Positions 1-9,937 of a DNA stretch of 64,000 nt are shown here, one piece after another. Positions within the stretch are counted from its first letter, which is position 1. Each line of letters begins with the position of its first letter. The DNA comes from Microbulbifer bruguierae (GTDB taxonomy: Bacteria; Pseudomonadota; Gammaproteobacteria; Pseudomonadales; Cellvibrionaceae), in NCBI RefSeq assembly GCF_029869925.1, contig NZ_CP118605.1:868001-932000 (forward strand), read 5' to 3'. A model generated the notes under the pieces. The model was not told the origin of the DNA and searched no databases. It saw only the letters and a program-made list of their open reading frames with translations. A program made the position numbers and the translations under genes.

Positions 1-902
<902 letters not shown>

Positions 903-927
903 CGGGAGATAGTTCGATTCGGCGGGT

Positions 928-2418
928 TCAGGCCTGGGCTCTGGCCAGAGCCTTACGACGCTGGAATTCCATTACCCGCTGGCGGTAGTGCTCCGCAGTC
1001 TGCGCGGTAAACACGCTGCGGTTTTCATCTTTCAACTCGCCGCCCAGTTGTTCGGCAATACTGCGCGCGGCATGCAACAAAGTGTCGAATGCTTTCAACG
1101 CTTCCACTTCAGCGGGCAACGCCAGGAACAGGCTGATACCAGGCGTCGTGAAATCTTCCATCTCCGACATATCGAAAGTGCCGGGCACCACAATATTGGC
1201 GAGACTGAACAGCGCAGGGCCCTCCCCCGCCTCACCGCAGTGGTAGTGGAAAATATTCATATCGCCGAAGCGCAGGCCACTGGAAAGCAGTACCCGCAGC
1301 AGGTCATTTCCCTCAAAGCAGTCGTTCTCGGGCGCCATGATGTTAAGGATCAGGACCTCTTCCACCGCCCGTTCGGGACGCTTACCCGAGACGGCATCGC
1401 GTTTGTCGCCATGCCGCTTATCCGCAGCAGTTTGCGCGCGAGCTTCTCGTTTGGGCGCCACGTTTTTCTTGAGCTCCGGAAATTTCAGCTCTGGCAGTTT
1501 GATCTCGGCACTGGCCCAGGCCGACTTCGTCGGTTCCTGCTCTGCCGCCCTCTGTGCAACATTCCCCTCCGGATCTTCGTTCACCTCTTCCTCGGGTATT
1601 GCCTGCAGCGTTTCCAGGCTGACAGATTCGTCCAGAGAAGGCTCGCGACGGTCTGCAAGTATCGGAGCCTCAAGTTCCTCAGCGGCTTTCTCCTGAACTG
1701 CAGGTCCGCTAAATTCGGGAGCTAAAGAGTCTGACGCGCTTGCGACTGCCATACGGCCACCGGCTGCCGCCCTTGTATGCCCATCCATGGATTCACCCGT
1801 CGCAGACTCTTCCACAACGGAATCCATCAGGGTCGGAACCTGGTCGTCTAGATTCAGGGCTGCCTGCTCCGGAATCGCCGCGCGGGTAGTATCTCCCCGC
1901 GAAGTCGTCATATTCTCGGCGCCCTCACTTTCACTCCGGTCGGGCTTACTACCCGCAAGTGGTTTGCGCGAGGACTGAAAATTCTGCTGCACCTGGCGAT
2001 TAACCTGACTGGCATCTTCCGGCTTGCGACGCTGTACCACACGAACGGTACCCGGCAATTCCGCCAGAATCTGTCGACGCTTTTCCGCCTCTTGCGGATC
2101 GATAAACTCGAGCTCTGACTCGGCAATAGGCGACGCCGCAGATGCAACTAGCGGCTTAGGGACGGGCTTGGCCGCGGGTGTCGTACCAGGCTTGGCATTG
2201 AGGTTAGGAGCAGCCATGGGAACATCCTGTGCCGGCTCCACTGGGCGTGCTGGCGACAGGATGTCGTTGTCGTAGTCATCCAGATCCCTGCGCATGGAAC
2301 GAGAGAGTTTGCGGGAAACCTTTACGCTATCCCGGTGCTTCAAGTAAGCGCGGCGCGCACCGTCAAGCACTACGGCGAACACGACCAGTGCCAGTAAATT
2401 GATCAGCCAGTTATCCAT
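928..2418 (-). CDS. zipA: Cell division protein ZipA
   Basis: Inner-membrane protein that tethers FtsZ filaments to the membrane at the division site. The 496-residue product has one N-terminal transmembrane helix (about residues 5-18, starting MDNWLINLLALVVF) and a basic juxtamembrane stretch. A long low-complexity linker rich in Ala, Glu and Pro spans roughly residues 50-345. The C-terminal FtsZ-binding ZipA domain begins near VEEVLILNIMAPE and covers about residues 350-485. The linker is longer than in E. coli ZipA (328 residues in total), which is common in marine gammaproteobacteria. It lies 120 bases downstream of smc. A purine-rich ribosome binding site (GGGAGAGGGAAG) precedes the ATG. 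Confidence 0.95.
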   Translation of the reverse strand: MDNWLINLLALVVFAVVLDGARRAYLKHRDSVKVSRKLSRSMRRDLDDYDNDILSPARPVEPAQDVPMAAPNLNAKPGTTPAAKPVPKPLVASAASPIAESELEFIDPQEAEKRRQILAELPGTVRVVQRRKPEDASQVNRQVQQNFQSSRKPLAGSKPDRSESEGAENMTTSRGDTTRAAIPEQAALNLDDQVPTLMDSVVEESATGESMDGHTRAAAGGRMAVASASDSLAPEFSGPAVQEKAAEELEAPILADRREPSLDESVSLETLQAIPEEEVNEDPEGNVAQRAAEQEPTKSAWASAEIKLPELKFPELKKNVAPKREARAQTAADKRHGDKRDAVSGKRPERAVEEVLILNIMAPENDCFEGNDLLRVLLSSGLRFGDMNIFHYHCGEAGEGPALFSLANIVVPGTFDMSEMEDFTTPGISLFLALPAEVEALKAFDTLLHAARSIAEQLGGELKDENRSVFTAQTAEHYRQRVMEFQRRKALARAQA

Positions 2419-2538
2419 TTGTGCTTCCCTCTCCCTACGCCGCCATCCATGGGAGCTGCAAACATGGCTTCTGCAGGCTCTGATTCCATGTGTTGTGATT
2501 CACCGGGATCTTCCGATTTAAACAACTTGTTGTCTTCA

Positions 2539-5500
2539 TTATGCCGACGCCAGCTCCGCGGCCTCTTCCACATCCACCGATACCAGGCGCGATACGCCCG
2601 GCTCATGCATGGTAACCCCAAGCAACTGGTCAGCCATTTCCATGGCAATCTTGTTGTGGGTAATGTAAATGAACTGCACGTGGGCCGACATTTCTTTCAC
2701 CATACGCGCATAACGACCGACGTTCGCATCATCCAGTGGTGCATCCACCTCATCCAGCATACAGAAAGGAGCCGGGTTCAGACGGAAAATGGAAAATACC
2801 AGAGCGATAGCCGTCAGCGCCTTTTCCCCGCCCGAGAGCAGATGAATGGTGCTGTTACGCTTGCCCGGTGGGCGCGCCATGATGGCAATCCCGGTATCCA
2901 GCAGATCTTCCCCGGTCAATTCCAGATAGGCGTGGCCACCGCCGAAGACTTTCGGGAAGAGTTCCTGCAGACCGCTGTTTACCTGGTCGAACGTTTCCCT
3001 GAAGCGGGTACGGGTTTCCTTATCGATACGCCGGATGGCATTTTCCAGGGTTTCGAGAGCATCGTTGAGATCGTTGAACTGCCGATCCAGATAATTCTTG
3101 CGCTCGGATTCCTGCTTGTACTCGTCAATGGCGGCGAGGTTGATCGGGCCGAGACGGGAGATACGCGCAGCAACCAGCTCGATATCCTGCTGCACCGCGT
3201 CTATGGTAAGGCCATCCGGGAGCTCTTCCAGCAACACCGCCACATCGTGATCGGATTCACGCAGCTGTTCGACCAGGCCATTGCGCTGAGTTTCCAGGGT
3301 CTGAGCAGCAAGGCGCTGCTGCTCCAGCTGGGCGCGCACCCCCTGTAGCGCAGACTCCGCCTTGTGGCGCTCCTGCTCCTGACTGCGCAGACTGGTCTCG
3401 ACGTCTTCAAGTTGTTTGCGCGCTTCGCTCAACTCGTTTTCCACATCAATCCGCTGCGCGAGCTTTTCTTCCAGTTCCCCCTGGAAATCCTGGGAGGGAT
3501 CCTGGGCGTCCTCGACCTGCTGTTGCAACTCCTCGCGACGATCCTGCAGTCTCTGTACCTGCTCGCTCAATACCTGCAGGGTTCGCTCCAGGGAAACCTT
3601 TTGCGTGCGCACGGACTGCTCGCGCATGGCCAGCTCATGGGCGCGATCCTTGTCCTCCCGCGCGCGCTGGCGAGCGGCATCGAGTGCTTCGCGCAATTCT
3701 TCCCGGCGGGCCAGCAGGGATTCGCGGCGATCGGTATCGTCGCTCATCGCTTCCAGCGCTTCCTGCAACACGATGCGGGCCTCTGAAATGGACTCAGCCT
3801 CCACATCCATCTGCTCGCGCACTTCAGCCATTTCCTGCTCGATACGGCGACGACGCTCATCCATCTGTTCCTGGCGCGCGCGCTGCGCGGACAGCTGGCT
3901 ACGCAGGTCACCCGTGCGACGGTTCAATTGCTCTGCGTTATTGCGCGACTGCTCGATACCGGATTCCAGTTCACCGGCACGTGTTCGTAATTGCTCGCGG
4001 GTATCCGACAGTTCCTCGATGCGAGCCTCGCACTCCGCCAGGGCGCTCTCAAGCTGTTCAAGTTCCTGCTTGCGCGCCAGCACGCCGGCTTCCGCATCAG
4101 CGCCGCGACTGACCCGCAGCCAATTGGGACCGATCCAGAGACCGTCGCGGGTAACGATGGACTCGCCACCGTTGAGCTGTTCGCGCTGGGACAGTGCCGT
4201 GGTCAGGTCCTCGGCGGTGTAGATACCATCAATCAGGCCAATCAATGAAATCGGGCCCTGAACCACATCCGCCAGTTTCGGCAGGCTACCAGCACCAGCC
4301 GGAGCCACACTGCGGCCATCGACAAATACCGCCTGACCGCCTTCGAGACTAGCGAGCGACTCCCGCAGCGATTCGATCTGTTCGACGCACACTGCCTGCA
4401 ACTGGGGGCCAAGGACCGTTTCTACCGCGGTTTCCCAGCCGGATTGCGCGCTGATTTGCTCCGCCAGGCGTGGGTGATCCTGTAACCCCTGCTGCTCCAG
4501 CCAACTGGCTACCGACTTACCCTGCCCCATGGCCGCCTGCTGCAGCGCCTCCAGCGAGGCCTGGCGACCGCGACTGGTCTGCAGCTGCAGACGCTCTTTG
4601 TCCAGCTCGGCAGCAATTTCGGTTTCCTGACGGCGCATGTCCGCCAGCTGCTCCAACTGTTCGGCAACGGATTCACGCAGCTCGGCGAGCTGCATATCCA
4701 GTTCGGCGAGTTCCTCGTTCTGTTGGTCCAGCTCACTGTCATCGCCGCTACCGGCGAGGCTATCGCCCTCGTTTTTGAGCTTGCTGATGCGTTCCTGCAG
4801 ACGCTGAGTCGAGGTTTCCAGGTGCTGAATTCGGGATTGCTGCACCTCGGCTCTCTGCCGGGAGCCTGAAGCCCCCTGATTGAACTGGTCCCATTCATTT
4901 TGCCAGTCGCGCATCTGGTCTTCGGCGGTCAGCAGGGTCTGGGCGGACTCTTCCTCCGCGGCCTGTACCATTTCCAGATCCGGCACAATCACTTCAAGCT
5001 CGGCATCGAACTCCAGTGCCCTCTCCTGATCCGCGGCCAGCAGTGACTGGGACTCGCCGAATTCCCGCTCGGTACGGGCACAATCTGCTTGCAACTGGGC
5101 ATTGCGCTCGCGCGCGTGTGAAATACTCTGCTCCAGGCGCGCGATATCTGCGCCCACGGAATAGAAACGCCCCTGAACTTCATTGAACGCATCGGACAGA
5201 TCGTGATAGGCCACCCGTTGCTCTTCAATGCCGGTATCACAACTTACCTGGCGAGTGACCAGCTCTTCGACGGTGAGTTCCAGCTCACCAATCTGCTGTT
5301 GTTTAGCCTTCGCCTGTTCGTCCAGGTCGCGGTATCTGAGAACCTGCAAGTGCGCCTTGTGCGTGCGCTCCTCTTCCTTAAAGCGGCTGTATTTCTCTGC
5401 GGCAGCAGACTGGCGTTCAAGACGGGACAACTGGCGATCGAGTTCGTCGCGGATATCCGTTAACCGCTCGAGATTTTCCTTGGTGCGACGCATACGATTT

Positions 5501-6042
5501 TCAGTATCGCGGCGGCGCTCCTTGTACTTGGAAATACCTGCAGCTTCCTCAATGAATACTCGCAGTTCCTCAGGCTTGGCCTCGATCAACTTGGAGATCA
5601 TGCCCTGTTCGATAATCGCGTAGGAACGGGGGCCGAGACCGGTACCCAGGAACAGGTCGGTCACATCCCGACGACGACACTTCTCACCGTTCAGGTAGTA
5701 GTTGTTCTGACCGTCACGGGTCACCTTACGCTTGACGGAAATCTCGCTGAACGCAGCGTATTCGCCGGTGAGCTTGCCTGCGGAATTGTCGAACACGAGT
5801 TCGATTGAAGCCTGTCCAACGGGCTTGCGGCCACTGGAGCCGTTGAAGATTACGTCCGTCATGGAATCACCCCGCAGGTTCTTTGCGGAAGATTCGCCCA
5901 TCACCCAGCGTACGGCGTCGATGGTATTGGACTTGCCACAACCATTGGGGCCGACCACGGCGCTAAGGTTAGAGGGGAAGTAAACGGTGGTCGGGTCGAC
6001 GAAGGACTTGAACCCGGCCAACTTGATGCACTTCAAACGCAT
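2539..6042 (-). CDS. smc: Chromosome segregation protein SMC
   Basis: Core ATPase of the Smc-ScpAB condensin, which organises and separates replicated chromosomes. The product has 1167 residues, the usual length. Residues 31-39 hold the Walker A motif GPNGCGKSN. Two long Glu/Gln/Arg-rich coiled coils flank a globular hinge at about residues 510-650. The ABC signature LLSGGEKAL starts at residue 1068 and the Walker B segment FCMLDEVDAPLDD follows, with Asp1097 and Glu1098. It is first in the smc-zipA-ligA series. The 230 bases upstream of its ATG separate it from the end of ccmI and hold no gene that I can see; the smc promoter is expected there. Many antisense frames over the coiled coil are composition artefacts. 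Confidence 0.98.
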   Translation of the reverse strand: MRLKCIKLAGFKSFVDPTTVYFPSNLSAVVGPNGCGKSNTIDAVRWVMGESSAKNLRGDSMTDVIFNGSSGRKPVGQASIELVFDNSAGKLTGEYAAFSEISVKRKVTRDGQNNYYLNGEKCRRRDVTDLFLGTGLGPRSYAIIEQGMISKLIEAKPEELRVFIEEAAGISKYKERRRDTENRMRRTKENLERLTDIRDELDRQLSRLERQSAAAEKYSRFKEEERTHKAHLQVLRYRDLDEQAKAKQQQIGELELTVEELVTRQVSCDTGIEEQRVAYHDLSDAFNEVQGRFYSVGADIARLEQSISHARERNAQLQADCARTEREFGESQSLLAADQERALEFDAELEVIVPDLEMVQAAEEESAQTLLTAEDQMRDWQNEWDQFNQGASGSRQRAEVQQSRIQHLETSTQRLQERISKLKNEGDSLAGSGDDSELDQQNEELAELDMQLAELRESVAEQLEQLADMRRQETEIAAELDKERLQLQTSRGRQASLEALQQAAMGQGKSVASWLEQQGLQDHPRLAEQISAQSGWETAVETVLGPQLQAVCVEQIESLRESLASLEGGQAVFVDGRSVAPAGAGSLPKLADVVQGPISLIGLIDGIYTAEDLTTALSQREQLNGGESIVTRDGLWIGPNWLRVSRGADAEAGVLARKQELEQLESALAECEARIEELSDTREQLRTRAGELESGIEQSRNNAEQLNRRTGDLRSQLSAQRARQEQMDERRRRIEQEMAEVREQMDVEAESISEARIVLQEALEAMSDDTDRRESLLARREELREALDAARQRAREDKDRAHELAMREQSVRTQKVSLERTLQVLSEQVQRLQDRREELQQQVEDAQDPSQDFQGELEEKLAQRIDVENELSEARKQLEDVETSLRSQEQERHKAESALQGVRAQLEQQRLAAQTLETQRNGLVEQLRESDHDVAVLLEELPDGLTIDAVQQDIELVAARISRLGPINLAAIDEYKQESERKNYLDRQFNDLNDALETLENAIRRIDKETRTRFRETFDQVNSGLQELFPKVFGGGHAYLELTGEDLLDTGIAIMARPPGKRNSTIHLLSGGEKALTAIALVFSIFRLNPAPFCMLDEVDAPLDDANVGRYARMVKEMSAHVQFIYITHNKIAMEMADQLLGVTMHEPGVSRLVSVDVEEAAELASA

Positions 6043-6272
6043 GGTCTTGAAACTCGGTAATACCCGGCGCCCGTACAGCCAACACGGCCACCGAACGCTC
6101 TTGTAATCTGTTTTGCTACTTAATCTGACCGCACAGTGCAGTCGAATTGCCGTTTTGCCACCGCAAACCGCCGATTGTACATGGCTGCGTGCGCGGTTTC
6201 AGCGCTAATTTCGCAACCTGCCGATGCCACACTGAGGAACGGGCCAGAGCCCGGCAAAACCAGCGGCAGCAA

Positions 6273-7577
6273 TCAGATTTGCTGGTCGATCGCGATATTC
6301 ACCGGTTTGGTCCAGTCACTGCGCGGCAGGACTTCGATCTGCCCCTGCCAGTCACCGGGTGCCGGGCGAGCATTGCCGCCCACGGCCAGACGGGCAACAA
6401 GCCGCACCTGATCCACCGTTTTGAGTGACCGCCCGGGCATCATCGCCCTGGACTCATCCAGCACCACCTCAGTGGGCAGGTCCGCCGCGGTCAGGCGCAC
6501 AATTGCCAACGGCATCGGGCTATCTGCTGTGCGCGCATATACAAACACCGGGGTTTGCGGGGACGCGTTCACGGTTTCCGCCAGCGAAACCATCACGCGA
6601 ATGCTGTTTTCAGTTTTCTCAGGCGCAACAGCAGATTCAATTTGCGAGTGAGCGGAATCCGCCAGCTGCGCGGGGGTGCTCTGAGCCGGGCGTTCAGAAC
6701 CGGGGGGGGCTGCGGAACCAGCTCCCGCTTCGGCCATGGCGTTTTCCGCACGGACCACACCGGCGGCGAGTGCCTGCGCAGCGTTGGAGCCCGGCTGCAT
6801 CTGCGCCAGCGCCCGCTGCCAGTAATTGCGCGCCGCCTCGAACTCACGACGCTCGAAGGCCGCAATACCGGCCAACCCTAAGGCGGTCGGGTTAGCAGGC
6901 TGGGCATCCAGGACCCGGGCAACTTGCTCAGCCACTTCCGCGGTCACCTGTGAGCCACCAGCAAAGAACAGCGCCTGAGCCAGCTCTGCACGAATATTGG
7001 ATGCACCCGGTTCGCGAGCCAAAATTTCCCGGTACTGCGTCACGGCACCATCGATGTCGTTGCTTACCATCAGGCGCTGCGCCAACACGTAGCGACTGGA
7101 AATATCCTCCGGGTGCGTAGTGGCCCGCTCCCGTAACTGCTGAGTGATGCGCGCCTCCGCCACCATATCGGTCTCCCCAGCCTGGCTGGCCAACATTTCC
7201 CGATACAGCGCCAGGTCGCTATGCGCACCCCAGTAAAAATACAAACCCACTGCCGCCAGGGGAATCAGCAGCGCGAGGCCGGCTAACAGGCCGCGGCCAC
7301 CATTGCGCCGCTCTTTCAGGCGATAGCCCTCGCCCTCTTCCGCCAACAATTTGCGCGCAAGCTCCGCCTTCATCGACTGGTACTGCGCATCATCGACCGC
7401 GCCGCTGGCACGGGAAGCTTCCAGCTCCGCCAGATGCTCCCGGAACAACACAGCCTGCGCAGACAGCACCTGGGCCTCGCCCGCCGGACTACCAGCACGC
7501 CACCGCAACAGCGGCCAGGCGACAAACACCGCCAGCGGCAGCAGCAGTAATACCAGAATCAACCAGAGATCAATCAT
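6273..7577 (-). CDS. ccmI: Cytochrome c biogenesis protein CcmI (TPR chaperone)
   Basis: Membrane-anchored chaperone that presents apocytochrome c to the CcmF/CcmH haem ligation complex. I chose the ATG at 7577 (start MIDLWLILVLL) rather than an upstream start 66 bases earlier. It overlaps the ccmH stop by 8 bases, implying translational coupling, and puts a transmembrane helix at residues 2-20. A second transmembrane segment lies near residue 85 (GLLAGLALLIPLAAVGLYF). TPR-type helices follow at about residues 125-250, including the typical HPEDISSRYVLAQRLM segment. A C-terminal periplasmic domain ends about 434 residues in. It is the last gene of the ccm locus. Confidence 0.92.
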   Translation of the reverse strand: MIDLWLILVLLLLPLAVFVAWPLLRWRAGSPAGEAQVLSAQAVLFREHLAELEASRASGAVDDAQYQSMKAELARKLLAEEGEGYRLKERRNGGRGLLAGLALLIPLAAVGLYFYWGAHSDLALYREMLASQAGETDMVAEARITQQLRERATTHPEDISSRYVLAQRLMVSNDIDGAVTQYREILAREPGASNIRAELAQALFFAGGSQVTAEVAEQVARVLDAQPANPTALGLAGIAAFERREFEAARNYWQRALAQMQPGSNAAQALAAGVVRAENAMAEAGAGSAAPPGSERPAQSTPAQLADSAHSQIESAVAPEKTENSIRVMVSLAETVNASPQTPVFVYARTADSPMPLAIVRLTAADLPTEVVLDESRAMMPGRSLKTVDQVRLVARLAVGGNARPAPGDWQGQIEVLPRSDWTKPVNIAIDQQI

Positions 7578-8118
7578 TGTGCTTACTTCCGCCCTGTTCG
7601 CCATCATCCAGTATCTGCGCCAATCGCTGCTGCTCTTCCACACTCAATTCCTGAGTCGCTTCGCCCTGAATGCCGCCGCGACCATTACGGGAGCGCGCCA
7701 CAACAATCACAAGGCTCAACAATCCCAGCGCCGCGAATACACCGGGCGCCAGCCAGAGGGCCAGGGTATTGCGCTGAAGCGGCGGGCGATAAAGTACAAA
7801 GTCGCCGTAGCGGGCCACCATGTAATCACTGACCTCCTGATCACTGAAACCCTCCTCCAGCAGACGGCGAATCTCCCGTCGCAGATCCGTCGCCACCATG
7901 GAGTCGGAGCCGGCAAGATTCTGATTCTGACATTTCGGACAACGCATCTCTTCGATCAGAACCTGATAGCGGGCCTGCAACTCCGGACTGGAAAGCTGCT
8001 CCACCTCAACCGACGCCCGGGAATGGGTCGCCACCAACAGAGACGCCACCAACAGAAAAGGGAGCGCAAGCAGGGGCAGCGCGACAAGCGGGGACCTCTG
8101 TTTCTTTCGTTTGAGCAC
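7570..8118 (-). CDS. ccmH: Cytochrome c-type biogenesis protein CcmH (thiol-disulfide component)
   Basis: Periplasmic, membrane-anchored thiol-oxidoreductase that keeps the apocytochrome CXXCH cysteines reduced for haem attachment. Residues 10-35 form a signal anchor. The redox motif RCPKCQNQN follows, with Cys60 and Cys63. A second transmembrane helix near residues 120-142 is followed by a short cytoplasmic tail. At 182 residues it is the short CcmH/CycL type, with the CcmI part encoded separately. It is detached from ccmG by yigZ and two plus-strand tRNA genes, so it probably needs its own promoter in 8119-8290 or readthrough past them. I cannot identify that promoter with confidence. Confidence 0.94.
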   Translation of the reverse strand: MLKRKKQRSPLVALPLLALPFLLVASLLVATHSRASVEVEQLSSPELQARYQVLIEEMRCPKCQNQNLAGSDSMVATDLRREIRRLLEEGFSDQEVSDYMVARYGDFVLYRPPLQRNTLALWLAPGVFAALGLLSLVIVVARSRNGRGGIQGEATQELSVEEQQRLAQILDDGEQGGSKHND

Positions 8119-8248
8119 TGGGTTTCTCCGGCAAAATATCCGGCGATTATAGCAGCGTGACGACGCCCCTACACCGCTTAAAGACGGCGGCCTGATTCGC
8201 TTCAGAACGGCTTAACTCTTTGAAAGACAAAAAAATTTTCAGAAAGCG

Positions 8249-8279
8249 TTGACGCCCCAAAAAAAATCATTACTATACG
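8249..8279 (+). promoter_or_regulatory. Promoter of the tRNA-Val/tRNA-Asp unit
   Basis: A -35 box TTGACG (8249-8254) precedes possible -10 boxes TACTAT (8271-8276, spacer 16) or TATACG (8274-8279, spacer 19). The first tRNA starts at 8294. An A-rich stretch lies in the spacer and GC-rich bases follow, as expected for a stable-RNA promoter under stringent control. Confidence 0.6.
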
Positions 8280-8293
8280 CAGCTCCTGACGCG

Positions 8294-8369
8294 GGGTGGT
8301 TAGCTCAGTTGGTAGAGCGGCGCCCTTACAAGGCGTAGGTCACAGGTTCGACCCCTGTACCACCCACCA
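8294..8369 (+). tRNA. tRNA-Val (anticodon TAC)
   Basis: A 76-base cloverleaf. The acceptor stem pairs GGGTGGT (8294-8300) with ACCACCC (8359-8365), then A and an encoded CCA (8367-8369). The anticodon loop CTTACAA gives anticodon TAC. The T arm contains GGTTCGACCCC. It is transcribed opposite to the surrounding ccm and yigZ genes and is probably co-transcribed with tRNA-Asp 50 bases downstream. Confidence 0.97.
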
Positions 8370-8419
8370 TTTTCCTTTACGTCTGCCAGGCAGATTGCTC
8401 AAAGGAATGTCAGGAATGC

Positions 8420-8496
8420 GGACCGGTAGTTCAGTTGGTTAGAATGCCGGCCTGTCACGCCGGAGGTCGCGGGTTCGAGTCCCGTCCGGTCCGCCA
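8420..8496 (+). tRNA. tRNA-Asp (anticodon GTC)
   Basis: A 77-base cloverleaf. The acceptor stem pairs GGACCGG (8420-8426) with CCGGTCC (8486-8492), then G and CCA (8494-8496). The anticodon loop CTGTCAC gives GTC. It is followed within 8 bases by a strong terminator hairpin, so it ends the two-tRNA unit. Confidence 0.97.
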
Positions 8497-8503
8497 CATA
8501 CAG

Positions 8504-8535
8504 AAAAGGCTCACACGAAAGTGTGGGCCTTTTTT
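8504..8535 (+). terminator. Rho-independent terminator of the tRNA-Val/Asp unit
   Basis: The hairpin arms AAAAGGCTCACAC and GTGTGGGCCTTTTT flank a GAAA tetraloop and end in a run of T. It lies directly after the tRNA-Asp CCA. The A-run on the other side could let it act weakly on the minus strand too. The next 194 bases, up to the yigZ stop at 8730, hold no gene I can support. Confidence 0.88.
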
Positions 8536-8729
8536 GTATGCGCTGGACCCACGCGCGAAAATCCCCGCGCTACCAAATCCCGCCGGGATTTAGGTCGTTG
8601 CAGGAGCCCGAAGGGTGGGCACCGCAGGTGCGAATCAATACCCCCGCGAATCAAAAGAACTCACATAAACGCCTGTGCTCATTTATATACTGCGCATATG
8701 CACCGCATTCGACCAGGGTGTTAAATCCG

Positions 8730-9338
8730 TTAACCCCCATCCTCGAGAATCAGAAACCCTTCGGCAAGCAATTGCTCCTGCAACAGCGGCCACTGATCTT
8801 CCGGTAATTGCAATCCAACACGCACGCGACTGCTGTAGTCCGCCTCCAGACAATGACCCCGATACTGGCCCACCAAAAATCGCAAACGGGATTCCTGCGC
8901 AAATTCACAGGCCACAATGACCTGACACTCGGCAACAAACGGCTGCAATTGAGCAACCCTCAGTGCCGCGCCCACAGCGCCACGGTATGCCCGCATCAAC
9001 CCGCCGACACCAAGCTTGGTACCACCGAAATACCGGGTCACGACTGCACCGACATTACCTACTTCCTGCTTCAGCAGTAACTCAAGCATCGGACGACCGG
9101 CGCTTCCACCGGGCTCACCGTCATCGTCCGCCTGCATCATTTCGGGATTACTCGGATTGCCGATGACCAGTGCCGTACAGTGGTGCGAAGCATCCGGGTA
9201 CAGCGCGCGAATAATTTCCAGTTGTCGCAAAAAAGCCGCTTTATCCGTTACTGGTCCCAACCAGCAGATAAAGCGGCTCTTTTTTTCTTCGGTCTCAATG
9301 ACAACGGGAGAGCAGAGAATCTGATAGCTCACCGGCAA
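8730..9338 (-). CDS. yigZ: YigZ / IMPACT family protein
   Basis: Member of the conserved UPF0029/IMPACT family; its biochemical role is not firmly established, with links to translation and stress proposed for eukaryotic IMPACT. The 202 residues show the family start (KKSRFI near residue 19), the conserved DDGEPGGSAG segment near residue 75, and TRYFGGTKLGVGGL near residue 105. The C-terminal UPF0029 part follows. Its ATG lies 44 bases inside the 3' end of ccmG. The N-terminus aligns well with the family, so I accept the overlap. It separates ccmG from ccmH, which are normally neighbours. Confidence 0.9.
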   Translation of the reverse strand: MPVSYQILCSPVVIETEEKKSRFICWLGPVTDKAAFLRQLEIIRALYPDASHHCTALVIGNPSNPEMMQADDDGEPGGSAGRPMLELLLKQEVGNVGAVVTRYFGGTKLGVGGLMRAYRGAVGAALRVAQLQPFVAECQVIVACEFAQESRLRFLVGQYRGHCLEADYSSRVRVGLQLPEDQWPLLQEQLLAEGFLILEDGG

Positions 9339-9876
9339 ATGCGTCCCAGGGTTGCTTCTGTAATCGATCGTAAAGTGGCTGTAACTTCGTCTGCCAGATC
9401 CGATCGTCTACGACGCCCACGTGCTTGCAGCGGATGGTGCCACCGGCATCCACCAGAAACGTTTCCGGTGCGCCGAATACACCAAGGTCCAGCGCCAACC
9501 GGCCTTCCACATCCGCAACTGAAAATACGTAAGGGTTGTGGAATTTTTCCAGCCATTTCAACGCCGCTTCGTTATCGTCTTTCAGGTTGATGCCAACAAT
9601 GGGCACCCCCTCTTCCGCCAACTTGTTGAGATAGGGGTGTTCCACGCGACAGGAAACGCACCAGGTGGCCCAAACATTGAGCAACAGCGGCTTGTCGGGG
9701 AGGTCCGCCTTATTCAGCTCGCGGTTGGACTCCACATCCAGCAAGGCAAAGTCCGGCACCGGCTTGTTCACCAGAGCAGAGGGCATTTCCTGCGGGTTTA
9801 GGGACAGGCCCCGCCAAAATAACAACGCAAGCGCAGCAAAAATAATCAGTGGTAAAAAAAGCTTCAGCCTTGCCAT
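9295..9876 (-). CDS. ccmG: Thiol:disulfide interchange protein CcmG (DsbE)
   Basis: Periplasmic membrane-anchored thioredoxin-fold protein that reduces apocytochrome c cysteines, with electrons from DsbD/CcdA. Residues 5-22 form the N-terminal anchor. The thioredoxin active site WCVSC has Cys73 and Cys76 within NVWATWCVSC. The cis-Pro region GVFGAPETFLVD is also present. At 193 residues it is the usual length. It lies 61 bases after ccmF, and its last 44 bases overlap the yigZ start. Confidence 0.95.
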   Translation of the reverse strand: MARLKLFLPLIIFAALALLFWRGLSLNPQEMPSALVNKPVPDFALLDVESNRELNKADLPDKPLLLNVWATWCVSCRVEHPYLNKLAEEGVPIVGINLKDDNEAALKWLEKFHNPYVFSVADVEGRLALDLGVFGAPETFLVDAGGTIRCKHVGVVDDRIWQTKLQPLYDRLQKQPWDAFAGELSDSLLSRCH

Positions 9877-9937
9877 TCGGTAACCTGCTCCCTATGCCCT
9901 ACTAAATCCAAGCGCGAAACCACAAGGTACCCGAGCA

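Noticed and set aside
2419..5983. Many long open frames opposite smc and zipA
   Set aside because: GC-rich coiled-coil coding sequence leaves antisense frames open; none has a recognised domain or start signal.
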